Below the pieces are notes generated by a model, which did not search any database, was not told where the DNA came from, and saw nothing but the letters and a program-made list of their open reading frames with translations. A DNA stretch of 64,000 nucleotides, taken from Streptomyces sp. T12. Lineage in GTDB: Bacteria > Actinomycetota > Actinomycetes > Streptomycetales > Streptomycetaceae. Where the stretch lies: assembly GCF_028736035.1 (NCBI RefSeq), contig NZ_CP117866.1, positions 8,101,001 through 8,165,000 on the forward strand, written 5' to 3'. Positions 50,348 through 59,524 of the stretch are shown here, one piece after another. Position 1 is the stretch's first letter; the number at the start of each line of letters is the position of its first letter. The position numbers and the translations under genes were made by a program.

Positions 50348-50481
50348 CGCTCCAGTGCCCGGTGCAGGGTGCGCGTGGATTCCGCGTCGTCGGTCCCGGA
50401 GCCGGTGTAGCCGTGGGACATTCCCATCGCGCCCAGGCCGATTCGGGAGACCTCCAGATCACGCAGCTTGATGTACTTCAT
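50344..50481 (-). pseudogene. Aldo/keto reductase N-terminal fragment
   Basis: MKYIKLRDLEVSRIGLGAMG and MSHGYTGSGTDDAESTRTLH are the first 45 residues of an AKR13-type aldo/keto reductase, starting at the ATG at 50481 with GGAAAGG upstream. The frame stops at 50344 exactly where alcohol-dehydrogenase sequence begins. The rest of the gene has been deleted. Confidence 0.8.
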
Positions 50482-50599
50482 TGACCTTTCCTTTCCTTTT
50501 TGGTCATTTGTCTCATTGGTCTGTGCTGTCGCAAGTGGAGTACCGCGCAGGTGCCGCACGGGTGCCGTGCCGCACCCCTCCCGGGCGTGGCTTGTCGTC

Positions 50600-50857
50600 T
50601 TACGCGGGGGCGGCGGGCCGGAGCAGGAAGCCGGCAGCCGAGGCGGCCACGAACACGACCAGCCCCACACCGAAGGTGCGGCGGGCCCCGAGCCGGTCGG
50701 CCCGGATGGACGGCAGCGCCACGTTGACGACCAAGGCGTCCAGCGTGATGACAAAGAACCCCAGCAGCGCGGCCCCCAGCGCCGCGGTGGCGCCAGGACG
50801 GCGCGGGCCCGCGGCCTCGCGCCCTTGTGCGGCGGTCGCGGTGAGGGGAGTGGACAC
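50600..50857 (-). pseudogene. MFS (DHA2-type) drug transporter fragment
   Basis: An 85-residue frame from GTG 50857 contains a first membrane helix TAALGAALLGFFVITLDALV then VNVALPSIRADRLGARRTFG and a last hydrophobic stretch. The first part is the signature TM1 of EmrB/QacA-type exporters; the join ADRLGARR skips about 10-12 helices. It is an internal-deletion relic of a 14-TM transporter. Confidence 0.72.
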
Positions 50858-51038
50858 GGGGCGGCGCTCCTGGGGGACGGGAATGAAGGTGAGGGGAAGG
50901 AAGTGGTGACGTCGTCCAACGTGCCGCCCCGAGCGCTGCACAGGCAGGCCGGATTCTTCCCGGGGGTGGCCAGCGGTGGGTATGACAGGGCCCCTCTCGC
51001 GGACACCGCGCTGGTGGCGGCGTTGCGACACTGGATCC

Positions 51039-51913
51039 ATGTCACCCGAGCAGCACACCAGCGGCGACGAACTGGCGCGCTTCCTGCGCGCCCGCCGCAC
51101 CCAGACCAGCCCCGAGAGCGCCGGCCTCACCCCCGGCCCCGGCGTACGCCGCACCCCCGGCCTGCGCCGCGAGGAACTGGCCACGCTCGCCGGGGTCAGC
51201 ATCGACTACTACACCCGCCTCGAGCGCGGCAAGGAAACCCGACCCAGCCCCGGTGTCATCGACGCCCTCGCCCGCGCCCTGCACCTCGACGACGAGGAAC
51301 ACCACCACCTGCGCGAGCTGGCCGCCCGGGCCGCCCGCTACGCCCCCGAACGCCTCCCCCGCCCAGCAGGACGGTCCGCCCGCACCTGAAGCTGCTGCTG
51401 GAGACGATGCGGCCGAACCCCGCCTACATCGTCAGCCGCAGCATGGACCTGCTCGCCTGGAACCCCGCCGGCCTGGCCCTGTACGCCGGCATCGCCGACT
51501 GGCCCGCCACCCAGCGGAACCTCGCCCGCTACCTCTTCCTGCACCCCACTGCCCACGAGCTATTCCCCGACTGGGACACCCAGGTCCGCGGCTGCGTCGC
51601 TCGCCTGCGCGCCGAAGCCGGCATCAACCCGGACGCACCCGATCTCACCAGCCTCGTGGGAGAACTTCTGCTCAAGAGTCCCGACTTCGCGAAGCTGTGG
51701 GAGCGCTACGAGGTCATCGGCCGCAAGAAGATCCAGAAGACCTTCCATCATCCCCAGGTCGGCGTCCTCACCCTGAGCGGCCAGAGCATGCACATCGAGG
51801 GCACCCCGGGCCAACGCCTCGGCACGTACACCGCCGAGCCCGGCACCCCCGCTCATGACGCCATGCTCCTGCTCGACATCGAGAGACGGCCATCGGCTGT
51901 GACGCTCGTATAG
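51039..51913 (+). pseudogene. XRE-family regulator (MmyB-like ligand domain) with a frameshift
   Basis: The ATG at 51039 opens MSPEQHTSGDELARFLRARR, GVRRTPGLRREELATLAGVS and DYYTRLERGKETRPSPGVID, a normal HTH_3 domain. At about 51355-51385 (tract CTCCCCCGCCC) this frame runs to a stop, while the continuation VRPHLKLLLETMRPNPAYIV, WNPAGLALYAGIADWPATQR and LLKSPDFAKLWERYEV is in the next frame up to 51913. Together they make one complete MmyB-type regulator of about 290 residues. A one-base slip in the C-run explains it; it is either a real pseudogene, a sequencing error, or phase-variable. Confidence 0.82.
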
Positions 51914-52034
51914 GGTCTCGTTGGTGGGGAGTTGGCGCCAGCAGAAGCCGAAGGCCACGTCGACCAGCGTCAGTGGCGTGGGATGGTTCGGCCGGAGCGG
52001 GCCTGGAGCAGGGGAAACAGGGAGCCGCTGATTC

Positions 52035-52817
52035 ATGACTGTCCACCGGTCGGATGAAGGGCAGCACCCTCACCCTGCCTCAACAGGTCACGATCCGGAG
52101 CGCCATCCACCGATCACGGCAGAGCACCGCAGGTCGACCGCGGTGCTGCCCCCGGCGTTGCGCGTGCGGCTCTGGCTGATGGCGGCCCTCGCCGCGCTGG
52201 TGGTCGTCGTGCTCGGGGTCCTGTACGCCGGCCACAGCGAGCCCGGCAGGGTGGACAGGTGGATCATCCAGCCGACGGCGGACAGTGTGCGGCCGCCGTG
52301 GCGGCACGTCGCTCTGGCCACGGACTTCTTGGGGGAGCCCGTGGGAGCGGCGATGCTGGTCGTGGCCGCTGTGACGGGCTGCCTGCTGCTTCGGCGTCCT
52401 CGCGCGGCGGTGCTCGTCGTCGCCGGCCCGGCCATGGCCGTGGGGACGGCGACGCTGCTCAAGCCCCTGGTGGGACGCACCATCCACGGCGACGGCAACC
52501 TGTCCTACCCGAGCGGGCACACCGCCTTCCTCACCGCGCTCGCCCTCGTGGTGGCGCTGCTCGCGGCCGGCCGGCTCGGCCTCGGCAGGACGGCCGGCAC
52601 GTCACTGGTACTCGCCGCGGCGCTGGTCGCCGGCGCCGCCATGGGCTGGGCGCAGGTCGCCCTGGGCGCGCACTACCCGACCGACGCCCTCGGCGGCTGG
52701 TGCACCGCGCTGGCGGTGATTCCGGCGACCGCGTGGCTGGTCGACCGGCTGGCTGACCGGCTGGCTGACCGGCTGGTCGATCGGATGGCCGATGCCGGTC
52801 GGCGGGAGCGTCGCTGA
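52035..52817 (+). CDS. PAP2-family membrane phosphatase
   Basis: A 260-residue protein with about six membrane helices. The three phosphatase motifs are present: KPLVGRTIHGDG (K-x6-R-x type, motif 1), LSYPSGHTAFLT (PSGH, motif 2) and QVALGAHYPTDALGGW (x5-H-x3-D, motif 3). It should dephosphorylate lipid phosphates such as undecaprenyl pyrophosphate or phosphatidic acid at the outer membrane face. The C-terminus ends in a repeat-derived DRLADRLADRLVDRMADAG helix. It converges on the glycan operon and could recycle its lipid carrier, though that is only positional. Confidence 0.9.
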   Translation: MTVHRSDEGQHPHPASTGHDPERHPPITAEHRRSTAVLPPALRVRLWLMAALAALVVVVLGVLYAGHSEPGRVDRWIIQPTADSVRPPWRHVALATDFLGEPVGAAMLVVAAVTGCLLLRRPRAAVLVVAGPAMAVGTATLLKPLVGRTIHGDGNLSYPSGHTAFLTALALVVALLAAGRLGLGRTAGTSLVLAAALVAGAAMGWAQVALGAHYPTDALGGWCTALAVIPATAWLVDRLADRLADRLVDRMADAGRRERR

Positions 52818-52854
52818 CGTCGCGTCACGTCACGTCTTGTCTCGTCACGCCTCG

Positions 52855-54219
52855 TCACGCCAAGCGGCGGAATACGGGCTTCACCGGTCGTCCGCCCAGC
52901 CAGGGGGTGGGGTCGGCGGCGTCCAGTGCCTTCCGGTACACCGCACACGCCTGGGCCACCACGTCGACGGTGTGATCGATGTCGGCGTCGTCGAGCGCGC
53001 TGCTCACCACGAACGACGGGGCCAGCACCCCGCCCGCGAGGAGGCGGCGCAGGAACAGGGTGCGGTACTCCTGCGACGGCTGCCCGTTCTCGTCGAGGGT
53101 GGCGAAGACGAGGTTGCTGGGCCGGCCCCGGACGACGATGTGGTCGCCGACGCCCATGCTCGCCGCGGCGTCGCGGACACCGGCGGCCAACCGCTCGCCG
53201 AGGGCGTGCAGCCGCGCGGTGACGCCCTCCTCGACGTAGGTGGTCTGCACGGCCATCGCGGCCGCCAGGGAGTGCGTTTCGGCACCGTGGGTGGTGGACA
53301 GCAGGAACACCCGGTCGCCGGAGTGCCGCAGCCCGCCCCGCTCCATCAGCTCGCGGCGCCCGGCCAGCGCGGAGACGGCGAACCCGTTGCCCAGCGCCTT
53401 GCCGAACGTGGAGAGGTCGGGGACGACGCCGTACAGGCCCTGGGCGCCCGCCTCGGACCAGCGGAAGCCGGTGATCATCTCGTCGAAGATCAGTACGCAG
53501 CCGTGCCGGTCGGCCAGCTCGCGCAGGCCGGCGAGGTACCCGGGCGGCGGCTCGGTGTGGGTGGCGGGTTCGAGGATCAGGCAGGCGATCTCGTCCTGGT
53601 ACCGGGTGAGCAGCTCCTCCGTGGCGGCCAGGTCCCCGTAAGGGAACGCCACGGTGAGGTCGGTGGTCGCCGCCGGAATACCCGCGGACATCGGCGTGGT
53701 GCCGATGAACCAGTCGTCGGTGGAGAAGAAGGGGTGGTCGGCGCAGAGGGCCACCCGCGGGCGGCCGGTGGCGGCGCGGGCGAGGCGCACCGCGGCGGTG
53801 GTGGCGTCGGAGCCGTTCTTCGCGAACTTCACCATCTCGGCAGTCGGCACCGTGGCCAGGAAGCGTTCCGCGGCCTCGACCTCCACGATGGACGGCCGGA
53901 CGAAGTTGCTGCCGCGGTCGAGTTCCCGCCGCACCGCCTCGATCACGCGTGGGTGGGCGTGGCCGAGGCTGACCGACCGCAGGCCGGAGCCGTACTCGAT
54001 GTAACGGTTGCCGTCGACGTCCCACACGTGGGCCCCGTGGCCGTGGCTGATGACCGGGGCCAGGTTCTCGGGGTACTGGTCGTCGCCCTTGGCGTAGGTG
54101 TGCGCGCCCCCGGGGATCAGGGCGTGCAGCCGCTGGTTCGCCGTCCGCGACCGGGTCAGGAGGAACTCCTCGGTCTCTTCGGTGTGTTCGGTATGTTCGG
54201 TGTCCACGCCGACCCTCAC
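52855..54219 (-). CDS. Class III aminotransferase (glutamate-1-semialdehyde aminomutase-like)
   Basis: A 454-residue PLP enzyme: LIPGGAHTYAKGDDQYPENL, VWDVDGNRYIEYGSGLRSVS, VKFAKNGSDATTAAVRLARA, LIFDEMITGFRWSEAGAQGL and the Schiff-base lysine in DLSTFGKALGNGFAVSAL. The GSA-aminomutase-like branch also holds sugar and side-chain aminotransferases in glycan clusters. GTG 54219 overlaps the upstream stop as GTGA; the first residues contain a repetitive TEHTEHTEETEE stretch. It is the last gene of the operon and may add an amino group to a keto-sugar or to a non-sugar decoration. Confidence 0.88.
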   Translation of the reverse strand: MRVGVDTEHTEHTEETEEFLLTRSRTANQRLHALIPGGAHTYAKGDDQYPENLAPVISHGHGAHVWDVDGNRYIEYGSGLRSVSLGHAHPRVIEAVRRELDRGSNFVRPSIVEVEAAERFLATVPTAEMVKFAKNGSDATTAAVRLARAATGRPRVALCADHPFFSTDDWFIGTTPMSAGIPAATTDLTVAFPYGDLAATEELLTRYQDEIACLILEPATHTEPPPGYLAGLRELADRHGCVLIFDEMITGFRWSEAGAQGLYGVVPDLSTFGKALGNGFAVSALAGRRELMERGGLRHSGDRVFLLSTTHGAETHSLAAAMAVQTTYVEEGVTARLHALGERLAAGVRDAAASMGVGDHIVVRGRPSNLVFATLDENGQPSQEYRTLFLRRLLAGGVLAPSFVVSSALDDADIDHTVDVVAQACAVYRKALDAADPTPWLGGRPVKPVFRRLA

Positions 54220-54767
54220 TTCTCTCCGTGCTTCAGGACCTCGGCGAGGCTCGGCGCCTCCCGGTCCCGCTGGGACATCGATGTGACCGGCAGCGGCCAG
54301 GGAATGGCGAGGTCCGGGTCGTCGAAGGCGATCGTCACGTCCTCGGCCGGATCGTGCGGGCGGTCGATCCGGTACGAGGTGTCGGCGGTCTCGGTGAGCG
54401 CCTGGAAGCCGTGCGCGCACCCCGCCGGGATGTACAGGGTCGTCTGTGTCTCGCCGGACAGCTCGAAGAAGGCCCGGCCCAGGTACGTCGGCGAGTCCGT
54501 CCGCAGGTCCACGACGACGTCGAAGATCCTCCCGTACGAGCACCGCACCAGCTTGGCCTCGCCGGCGCCGGAGCGCAGGTGCAGGCCGCGCAGCACGCCC
54601 CGGACCGAGCGGGACACGCTGTCCTGGATGAAGGCGTTCGGGTCGAGGCCCACCGAGCGGACCACGTCGGCGTCGAAGGTGCGGCAGAAGAAGCCGCGTT
54701 CGTCGGCGTACGGCGTCGGCTCGAACAGGTACGCGCCGGCGATCTCCGGGACTTCGGTCGCTTTCAT
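54216..54767 (-). CDS. dTDP-4-dehydrorhamnose 3,5-epimerase-like (RmlC family)
   Basis: A 183-residue cupin of the RmlC family: YADERGFFCRTFDADVVRSV, FIQDSVSRSVRGVLRGLHLR (catalytic His in L-R-G-L-H), VRCSYGRIFDVVVDLRTDSP, LYIPAGCAHGFQALTETADT and YRIDRPHDPAEDVTIAFDDP. ATG 54767 has GGAAGG upstream and overlaps the pyruvyltransferase stop by 4 nt. It epimerises C3 and/or C5 of an NDP-4-keto-6-deoxyhexose. No RmlB-type 4,6-dehydratase gene is visible in the window. Confidence 0.88.
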   Translation of the reverse strand: MKATEVPEIAGAYLFEPTPYADERGFFCRTFDADVVRSVGLDPNAFIQDSVSRSVRGVLRGLHLRSGAGEAKLVRCSYGRIFDVVVDLRTDSPTYLGRAFFELSGETQTTLYIPAGCAHGFQALTETADTSYRIDRPHDPAEDVTIAFDDPDLAIPWPLPVTSMSQRDREAPSLAEVLKHGEK

Positions 54768-55990
54768 GGAGCCTTCCGCAGGGGGTGAGTGAGGTCGGTC
54801 GCCGGGAACAGGGCCGCGGTCAAGGCCGTGAACTGGTGCCCCAGTTGCCGGGCGGCGGTCTGGTTCCGCTCGGTGAGGGTCTGCCGCAGCTGGGCCGAGC
54901 GCTTCTCCAGCTCCCGGAACTGCTCCAGCAGCCGATCGGCGTCGACCTCGCGAGCCGGGTGGCAGTACGCGCCGAGGCCCATCCGGTCCATGAGCGCGTC
55001 GCTCTTCGCCGCATAGCTGAGTGCGAGCGTCGGTGTGCCGGCCTTCAGCGCGCAGATCAGGTTGTGGTACCGGATCGCCACCACGGTGTCTGCAGCCGCC
55101 GTCTCCTTCATCAGGTCGGCCAGCGAGGCCGCCTCGGCAGCGGTGACCAGCGGCGAGTTCACCGCGTCGAGGATCGCGGCGACCACCGACGCATCGCACG
55201 CGTCGCCGGTGAGCAGCCGGACCGGCCTGCCCTCCTCGACCAGCGCGCGGACGAAACGGGTCGTCCCGTCGAGGTAGCGCCGGTGGATCTCCTCGGCCCG
55301 GGCGCGGTCGTCGTTGCTGCCGTGGAAGTCCATGACGCCGACGCAGACTTGGCCCGGCGGGCCCGAGGGGGTGCTCGTCGGCGGCGTCGGCGTAGGCAGG
55401 GCGAACGCCAGGTCCGGGTACACCTCGGCGCGCGCGGTGTCCACACCCATCGCCCGCATCGCCTCGCGGGACTGGGCGTCCCGGTACGACCGGTACGCGG
55501 CCAGCCGCGCCGACCAGCGGACCAGGGCCCGGGTCGGTCGGTTGCCGATCTCGGCGGCGCCGACGCTGACCAGCGCGACCCGGGTGCCGAACAACCGGCC
55601 GGACGCGCAGAGCAGGAACAGTGAGTACGGGAAGCCCCACGGCCGCAGGGGCAGCGTGGCCTCGAGAACACCCATGCCCGGCACGATCACCACGTCGTGC
55701 CGGCGCACCCAGGCGGCGGTGCGGAAGACGTCGACGAGTTTGCCGAGGCCCTTCCCCACGATCGCGCCCGCACGCGACGCGGTCCGGTACTCCCCGCGGT
55801 ACCAGTGCAGCCGCGTCGCGGGGATCCCGTACCGGGCCGCGACGACCTCGGGTCCGCCGCACAGCGCGTCCACGGCCGCCTCCGGGTGCGCGGCGCGCAG
55901 ATACCCGAGCACGGCTTCGAGCGACCCGTCGTTGCCGAGGTTGCCGGAGCCGAGGAGACCGAACACCCCCACACGTGTCGTCGGCTTCAT
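54764..55990 (-). CDS. Polysaccharide pyruvyltransferase family protein
   Basis: A 408-residue protein of the CsaB/WcaK-like family: VGVFGLLGSGNLGNDGSLEA (N-terminal Gly-rich loop), VIVPGMGVLEATLPLRPWGF, LVSVGAAEIGNRPTRALVRW and ADTVVAIRYHNLICALKAGT followed by PTLALSYAAKSDALMDRMG, the latter containing the conserved R-x-H and K residues. Members attach ketal pyruvate from PEP to sugars of capsules or cell-wall glycans; some act as glycosyltransferase-like enzymes. Coupled on both sides by 4-nt overlaps. Confidence 0.85.
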   Translation of the reverse strand: MKPTTRVGVFGLLGSGNLGNDGSLEAVLGYLRAAHPEAAVDALCGGPEVVAARYGIPATRLHWYRGEYRTASRAGAIVGKGLGKLVDVFRTAAWVRRHDVVIVPGMGVLEATLPLRPWGFPYSLFLLCASGRLFGTRVALVSVGAAEIGNRPTRALVRWSARLAAYRSYRDAQSREAMRAMGVDTARAEVYPDLAFALPTPTPPTSTPSGPPGQVCVGVMDFHGSNDDRARAEEIHRRYLDGTTRFVRALVEEGRPVRLLTGDACDASVVAAILDAVNSPLVTAAEAASLADLMKETAAADTVVAIRYHNLICALKAGTPTLALSYAAKSDALMDRMGLGAYCHPAREVDADRLLEQFRELEKRSAQLRQTLTERNQTAARQLGHQFTALTAALFPATDLTHPLRKAP

Positions 55991-56934
55991 GCCCGCCGCC
56001 CCTCACGGCCCGCGACGAGGGCGTCGACGGAGACAGCGAGCCGGTCCGGGTCGACCGGGGCGCGGTCCTCGACCCGCTCGCCGGCGCCCGGCCGGACCCG
56101 GCTGGTCATCCATGCGGCGAGGTGGCGGTAGCAGGCGCGCCGGTCGGCGGGGGACAACGGCGCCCGCCGGATCGCCGAGGCGAAGCCCCAGACGTACTCG
56201 GCGAGCAGCCGCGGCGTCGGGTGCAGCGGGCCTGCCCGGCGCGGGTCCAGGTTGACGCACCGGGAACGCTTGGAAGGGTTCGCCCGCTCGGCGCGGGTGG
56301 GGTGGTCGCGGCGGAAGTACAGCAGTTCCGGCACCTGGTGGAAGGGCCCGTGCAGGGTGATCTCGGCGACGAACGTGCGGTCCGCGTGGTGGTAGCTGTC
56401 GTGCGGCTTCACCCGGCGCAGCACGTCGGCCCGCATCACCCCGTAGAAGTCGTCGCCACCGGGCTCGAACAGCAGGCTGCGGAAGCGCTCCGGCGCGTGC
56501 GGTGAGTCGGTGGCGAGCCCGTACTCGTACGGCACCTTCACCTGGCCGTCGCCGTCGATGACCGCCTGGCCGGAGTGCGCGAGGATCACGTCCGGCCGCT
56601 CGTCCAGCGCCTGCACGCAGCGCCGCAGCAGGTCCCGGGCGTACAGGTCGTCGTGCGAGGCCCACTTGAACAGCTCGCCGCGGCACTCGGTGAACACGTA
56701 GTTGTGGTTCGGCGCGGCACCGATGTTCCGGGTCAGCCGGAGGTACCGGATGCGTGAGTCCTGCGCGGCGTACTTGCGGCAGATGTCCTGGGTCCCGTCG
56801 GTCGAGGCGTTGTCGGAGATGACCAGCTCGAAGTCCTCGTAGGTCTGGCCGAGCAGGGCGTCGAGCGACTCGGCGAGGTACTCCTCGCCGTTGTACACGG
56901 GCAGGCCGATGCTCAGCCTGGGTCGGTCGGTCAT
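55987..56934 (-). CDS. Glycosyltransferase family 2
   Basis: A 315-residue GT-A enzyme: LSIGLPVYNGEEYLAESLDA, FELVISDNASTDGTQDICRK (UDP-binding D-N-A-S-x-D), KWASHDDLYARDLLRRCVQA (D-D of the metal site), and PELLYFRRDHPTRAERANPS. It probably transfers one sugar in assembling the repeat unit on its lipid carrier or a related glycoconjugate. Start ATG 56934 overlaps the flippase stop by 4 nt. Confidence 0.9.
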   Translation of the reverse strand: MTDRPRLSIGLPVYNGEEYLAESLDALLGQTYEDFELVISDNASTDGTQDICRKYAAQDSRIRYLRLTRNIGAAPNHNYVFTECRGELFKWASHDDLYARDLLRRCVQALDERPDVILAHSGQAVIDGDGQVKVPYEYGLATDSPHAPERFRSLLFEPGGDDFYGVMRADVLRRVKPHDSYHHADRTFVAEITLHGPFHQVPELLYFRRDHPTRAERANPSKRSRCVNLDPRRAGPLHPTPRLLAEYVWGFASAIRRAPLSPADRRACYRHLAAWMTSRVRPGAGERVEDRAPVDPDRLAVSVDALVAGREGRRA

Positions 56935-58229
56935 GAAGTCCTCACTTCGGGAACGGAGTTGTGCCGGCGCTCGCGCAGGGCGGACCGCAGCTGCAGCCAC
57001 CACACGGCCGAGCCGCAGACGGTCGCGGCGGCGACGCCCCAGGCCGAGCCGACCGTGCCGGCCACGGCCGCCCCGCCGAGCCCGCCGCCGACGTAACAGA
57101 CGGAGGCGAACAGCTGGCTGCGCAGGCTGCGCCGGGCCGCGCCGAGCGCGCGCAGCCCGGCCGCCGCGCCGGTGCCGAGGCCGGCGCCCGCGACGCCGAG
57201 GGTGACCGGCACGATGAGCTCCGCGGCGGAGTGCCAGACGCCGCCGAGCACCAGCTCGCCGAGCCGGTCCGGCACCAGCAGCAGCGCCCCGCCCCAGAGC
57301 AGCGCGGCGGCGGCCTGCCCGCCACCCAGCAGGAGGCAGAACGAGCCGAGGCGGTGCGGGGCCTGCCGTAGCACCCGTGCCGCCTCCGGGACGGTGACCA
57401 GCGAAAGTCCCATCAGCACAGCGAGGAACGGGCCGAGCAGGAGCTCGGCGCCCCGCACCGCACCCACCGCGCCGACCCCGACGATCGCACCGAGCCCGTA
57501 CGCCCGCAGTTGGCTCGCGCCGCTGAGGCTGACGTTCTCGACCAGGTACCGGGAGCCGAGATCGCGCTGCTCGCGAAGCCACCCGCGCGCCCCGGTCACC
57601 CGGGGCCGGATGCCGGACTGGAGGTAGCCGTACCCCGCCGCCACCGCGGCGGACGCACCCCAGGCGAGCACGAAAGCGGCCACGCTGCCCACGCGGGCCG
57701 CCACGACCATGGCCGGGACGAGCGCGACGCCCCACACGACGTCGTTGACGAACGCCTTCCGCCCGCTGCCGGCGGCGAAGAACGAGAACCGCCAGGCGTC
57801 TTGCAGCAGCAGCCCCGGCAGCATGACGCCGAGGCAGGCGAACGCGGGCCCCACGCGGCCGCCGAGAGCAAGGCCGGCCACCAGACACGCCGCGCCGATG
57901 GCTGCGCCGACGCCGAGCGCGGTACCCGTCGCCCGGGCCACTGCTCCGCGCCAGGACGCGTCCGACACACCGCTGAAGCGCACCACGAGCGGGTCGGTGG
58001 CCAGCCCGCGGGAGACGTTGAGCACCACGCCGTAGGTCACCCAGGCCAGGCTGAACACGCCGAACGCGGTGACCCCCAGCGAGCGGGCCACGTAGATGCC
58101 CACCACGAAGTTGGACATGCTGGAGGCCGCCTGGTCGGCGAGTCCCCAGGACAGCCGGCCGGCGAGGGCCCGCTTGGCGGATCCGGCCGGTGTCGTCGTC
58201 TTCTCCTCCTCGGTGGTCATCGGCGTCAT
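56931..58229 (-). CDS. Polysaccharide/lipid-linked glycan flippase (MATE/Wzx-like)
   Basis: A 432-residue membrane protein with about 12 hydrophobic segments, beginning AGRLSWGLADQAASSMSNFV and VGIYVARSLGVTAFGVFSLA, the typical start of Wzx/RfbX-type exporters. Later segments such as VENVSLSGASQLRAYGLGAI and VTVPEAARVLRQAPHRLGS agree. It should move the lipid-linked product across the membrane. ATG 58229 or 58220 are both possible starts. It is the only transporter visible in the operon. Confidence 0.84.
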   Translation of the reverse strand: MTPMTTEEEKTTTPAGSAKRALAGRLSWGLADQAASSMSNFVVGIYVARSLGVTAFGVFSLAWVTYGVVLNVSRGLATDPLVVRFSGVSDASWRGAVARATGTALGVGAAIGAACLVAGLALGGRVGPAFACLGVMLPGLLLQDAWRFSFFAAGSGRKAFVNDVVWGVALVPAMVVAARVGSVAAFVLAWGASAAVAAGYGYLQSGIRPRVTGARGWLREQRDLGSRYLVENVSLSGASQLRAYGLGAIVGVGAVGAVRGAELLLGPFLAVLMGLSLVTVPEAARVLRQAPHRLGSFCLLLGGGQAAAALLWGGALLLVPDRLGELVLGGVWHSAAELIVPVTLGVAGAGLGTGAAAGLRALGAARRSLRSQLFASVCYVGGGLGGAAVAGTVGSAWGVAAATVCGSAVWWLQLRSALRERRHNSVPEVRTS

Positions 58230-59524
58230 GCCTTGATCAGCCCGGCGCCGTGCAGGGCGTCGGCCGCGGCGGCGACGGTGTCGAACGGCAGCCCGGACCG
58301 CTCGGCGACGTCCAGCAGACTGTGCTCGCCGTCGGAGAGGTTGAGCACCCAGAGCATGGCCATCTGGGCCTGCTTGGTGTCGCTGCGGCCGCCGAGCGCG
58401 TCGTACAACCCGCGCCGGCCCAGCTGTGGTTCGCCGTAGGGGCTGAGGTTGACGTACTGCCGGTTGCGGTCGAGGACGGTGAACGCCTCGCGGCAGACTG
58501 CGAGGGTGTCCGCCATCGCCTCCGGGGAGACGAAGTCCAGGTTGTCCGCCGAGGTGTGGTACTCGGGGTACCCGGCGTACGGGGTCCGGGTGAGCGAGCC
58601 CACGCCGAGGTCGAACCCGGGCGAGCAGAACTGCCGCTCGTCGTAGCCGTACGGGGTGAACTCGGCGACGCGGTGCGGGCGTTCGGATGCGGCCAGCACG
58701 TGCCGCATCACCCGGTCGATCTCGGCGTCGCCGCGCCTGCTCTGCTTGTACGTCAGCCCGCCCGGGTCGCCTGCGCAGGCCAGCACCAGGCCGTGCTTGA
58801 CCCGTTCCACCCGCTCCGCGTTGCGGGCCAGCCAGGTGATCGCCCCGATGGTGCCGGGCGCGAAGATGAACCGGTAGGTGTAGTACGGCGTCTGCTGTGC
58901 CAGCGCCCGGGCCAGGAACGTCGCCACCGCGATGCCGGCCAGGTTGTCGTTGGCCAGCGACGGGTGGCAGACGTGGCAGGAGACGATCACCTCGTCCGGG
59001 ACCTGCCCGGGGACCACGTGCTCGGCGTAGGTGAGGTGGCCGTCCGCGAGTGTGGAGTCGATGCGCACCTCGTACTCGCCGTCCGGCAGCGCGTCCAAGG
59101 TCTCCTGGGCCAGGCAGAAGCCCCAGTCCGGCTTGTAGTAGCTGGTGCGGTACGGCACCCAGGCCGGGTGGTCCGGCAGGGTGTGCAGGTGTCCGCGCAG
59201 CTCGGCCAGCGGCATGGTCGCCGACACCGGCACGCTGTAGCCGAGCACATGCAGGCTGGACGCGGCGAAGTCGACGACCCGGTGGCCGGCGGTGTCGGCG
59301 ATGTACGCGTCGCGGATGTTCCACTCCTGCGGCACCGTCCAGTCGAGCACCTGGGTCCCGGTCGGCACCTCGTGCACCTGCAGCGGGATGTGCTCCCCGA
59401 CGATGTCCAGGGTGGCGCGCACGCCGTCGCCCGTGATGCTGCGGCAGAGCGGGTACAGCCGCTCGACCAGCGCGTACATCTCGTCGCCGGCCGAGGTCGT
59501 CGGCTGTTCGCCGGCCGCGGTCAT
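58226..59524 (-). CDS. DUF4910-type aminopeptidase-like protein
   Basis: A 432-residue protein: DEMYALVERLYPLCRSITGD at the N-terminus, then VIVSCHVCHPSLANDNLAGI (metal-binding His-x-C-H...D-N), GLVLACAGDPGGLTYKQSRR, YGYDERQFCSPGFDLGVGSL and YPEYHTSADNLDFV with metal ligands typical of M28-like fold. The last 80 residues form a winged helix (LLDVAERSGLPFDTVAAAAD). These proteins recur in bacterial glycan and nucleotide-sugar clusters; their actual reaction (peptidase, deacylase or other) is unsettled. Confidence 0.82.
   Translation of the reverse strand: MTAAGEQPTTSAGDEMYALVERLYPLCRSITGDGVRATLDIVGEHIPLQVHEVPTGTQVLDWTVPQEWNIRDAYIADTAGHRVVDFAASSLHVLGYSVPVSATMPLAELRGHLHTLPDHPAWVPYRTSYYKPDWGFCLAQETLDALPDGEYEVRIDSTLADGHLTYAEHVVPGQVPDEVIVSCHVCHPSLANDNLAGIAVATFLARALAQQTPYYTYRFIFAPGTIGAITWLARNAERVERVKHGLVLACAGDPGGLTYKQSRRGDAEIDRVMRHVLAASERPHRVAEFTPYGYDERQFCSPGFDLGVGSLTRTPYAGYPEYHTSADNLDFVSPEAMADTLAVCREAFTVLDRNRQYVNLSPYGEPQLGRRGLYDALGGRSDTKQAQMAMLWVLNLSDGEHSLLDVAERSGLPFDTVAAAADALHGAGLIKA

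Noticed and set aside
52035..54543. Long Arg/Pro-rich frames opposite the PAP2 and aminotransferase genes
   Set aside because: Shadows of GC-rich coding sequence without any domain; the annotated strands have clear active-site motifs.
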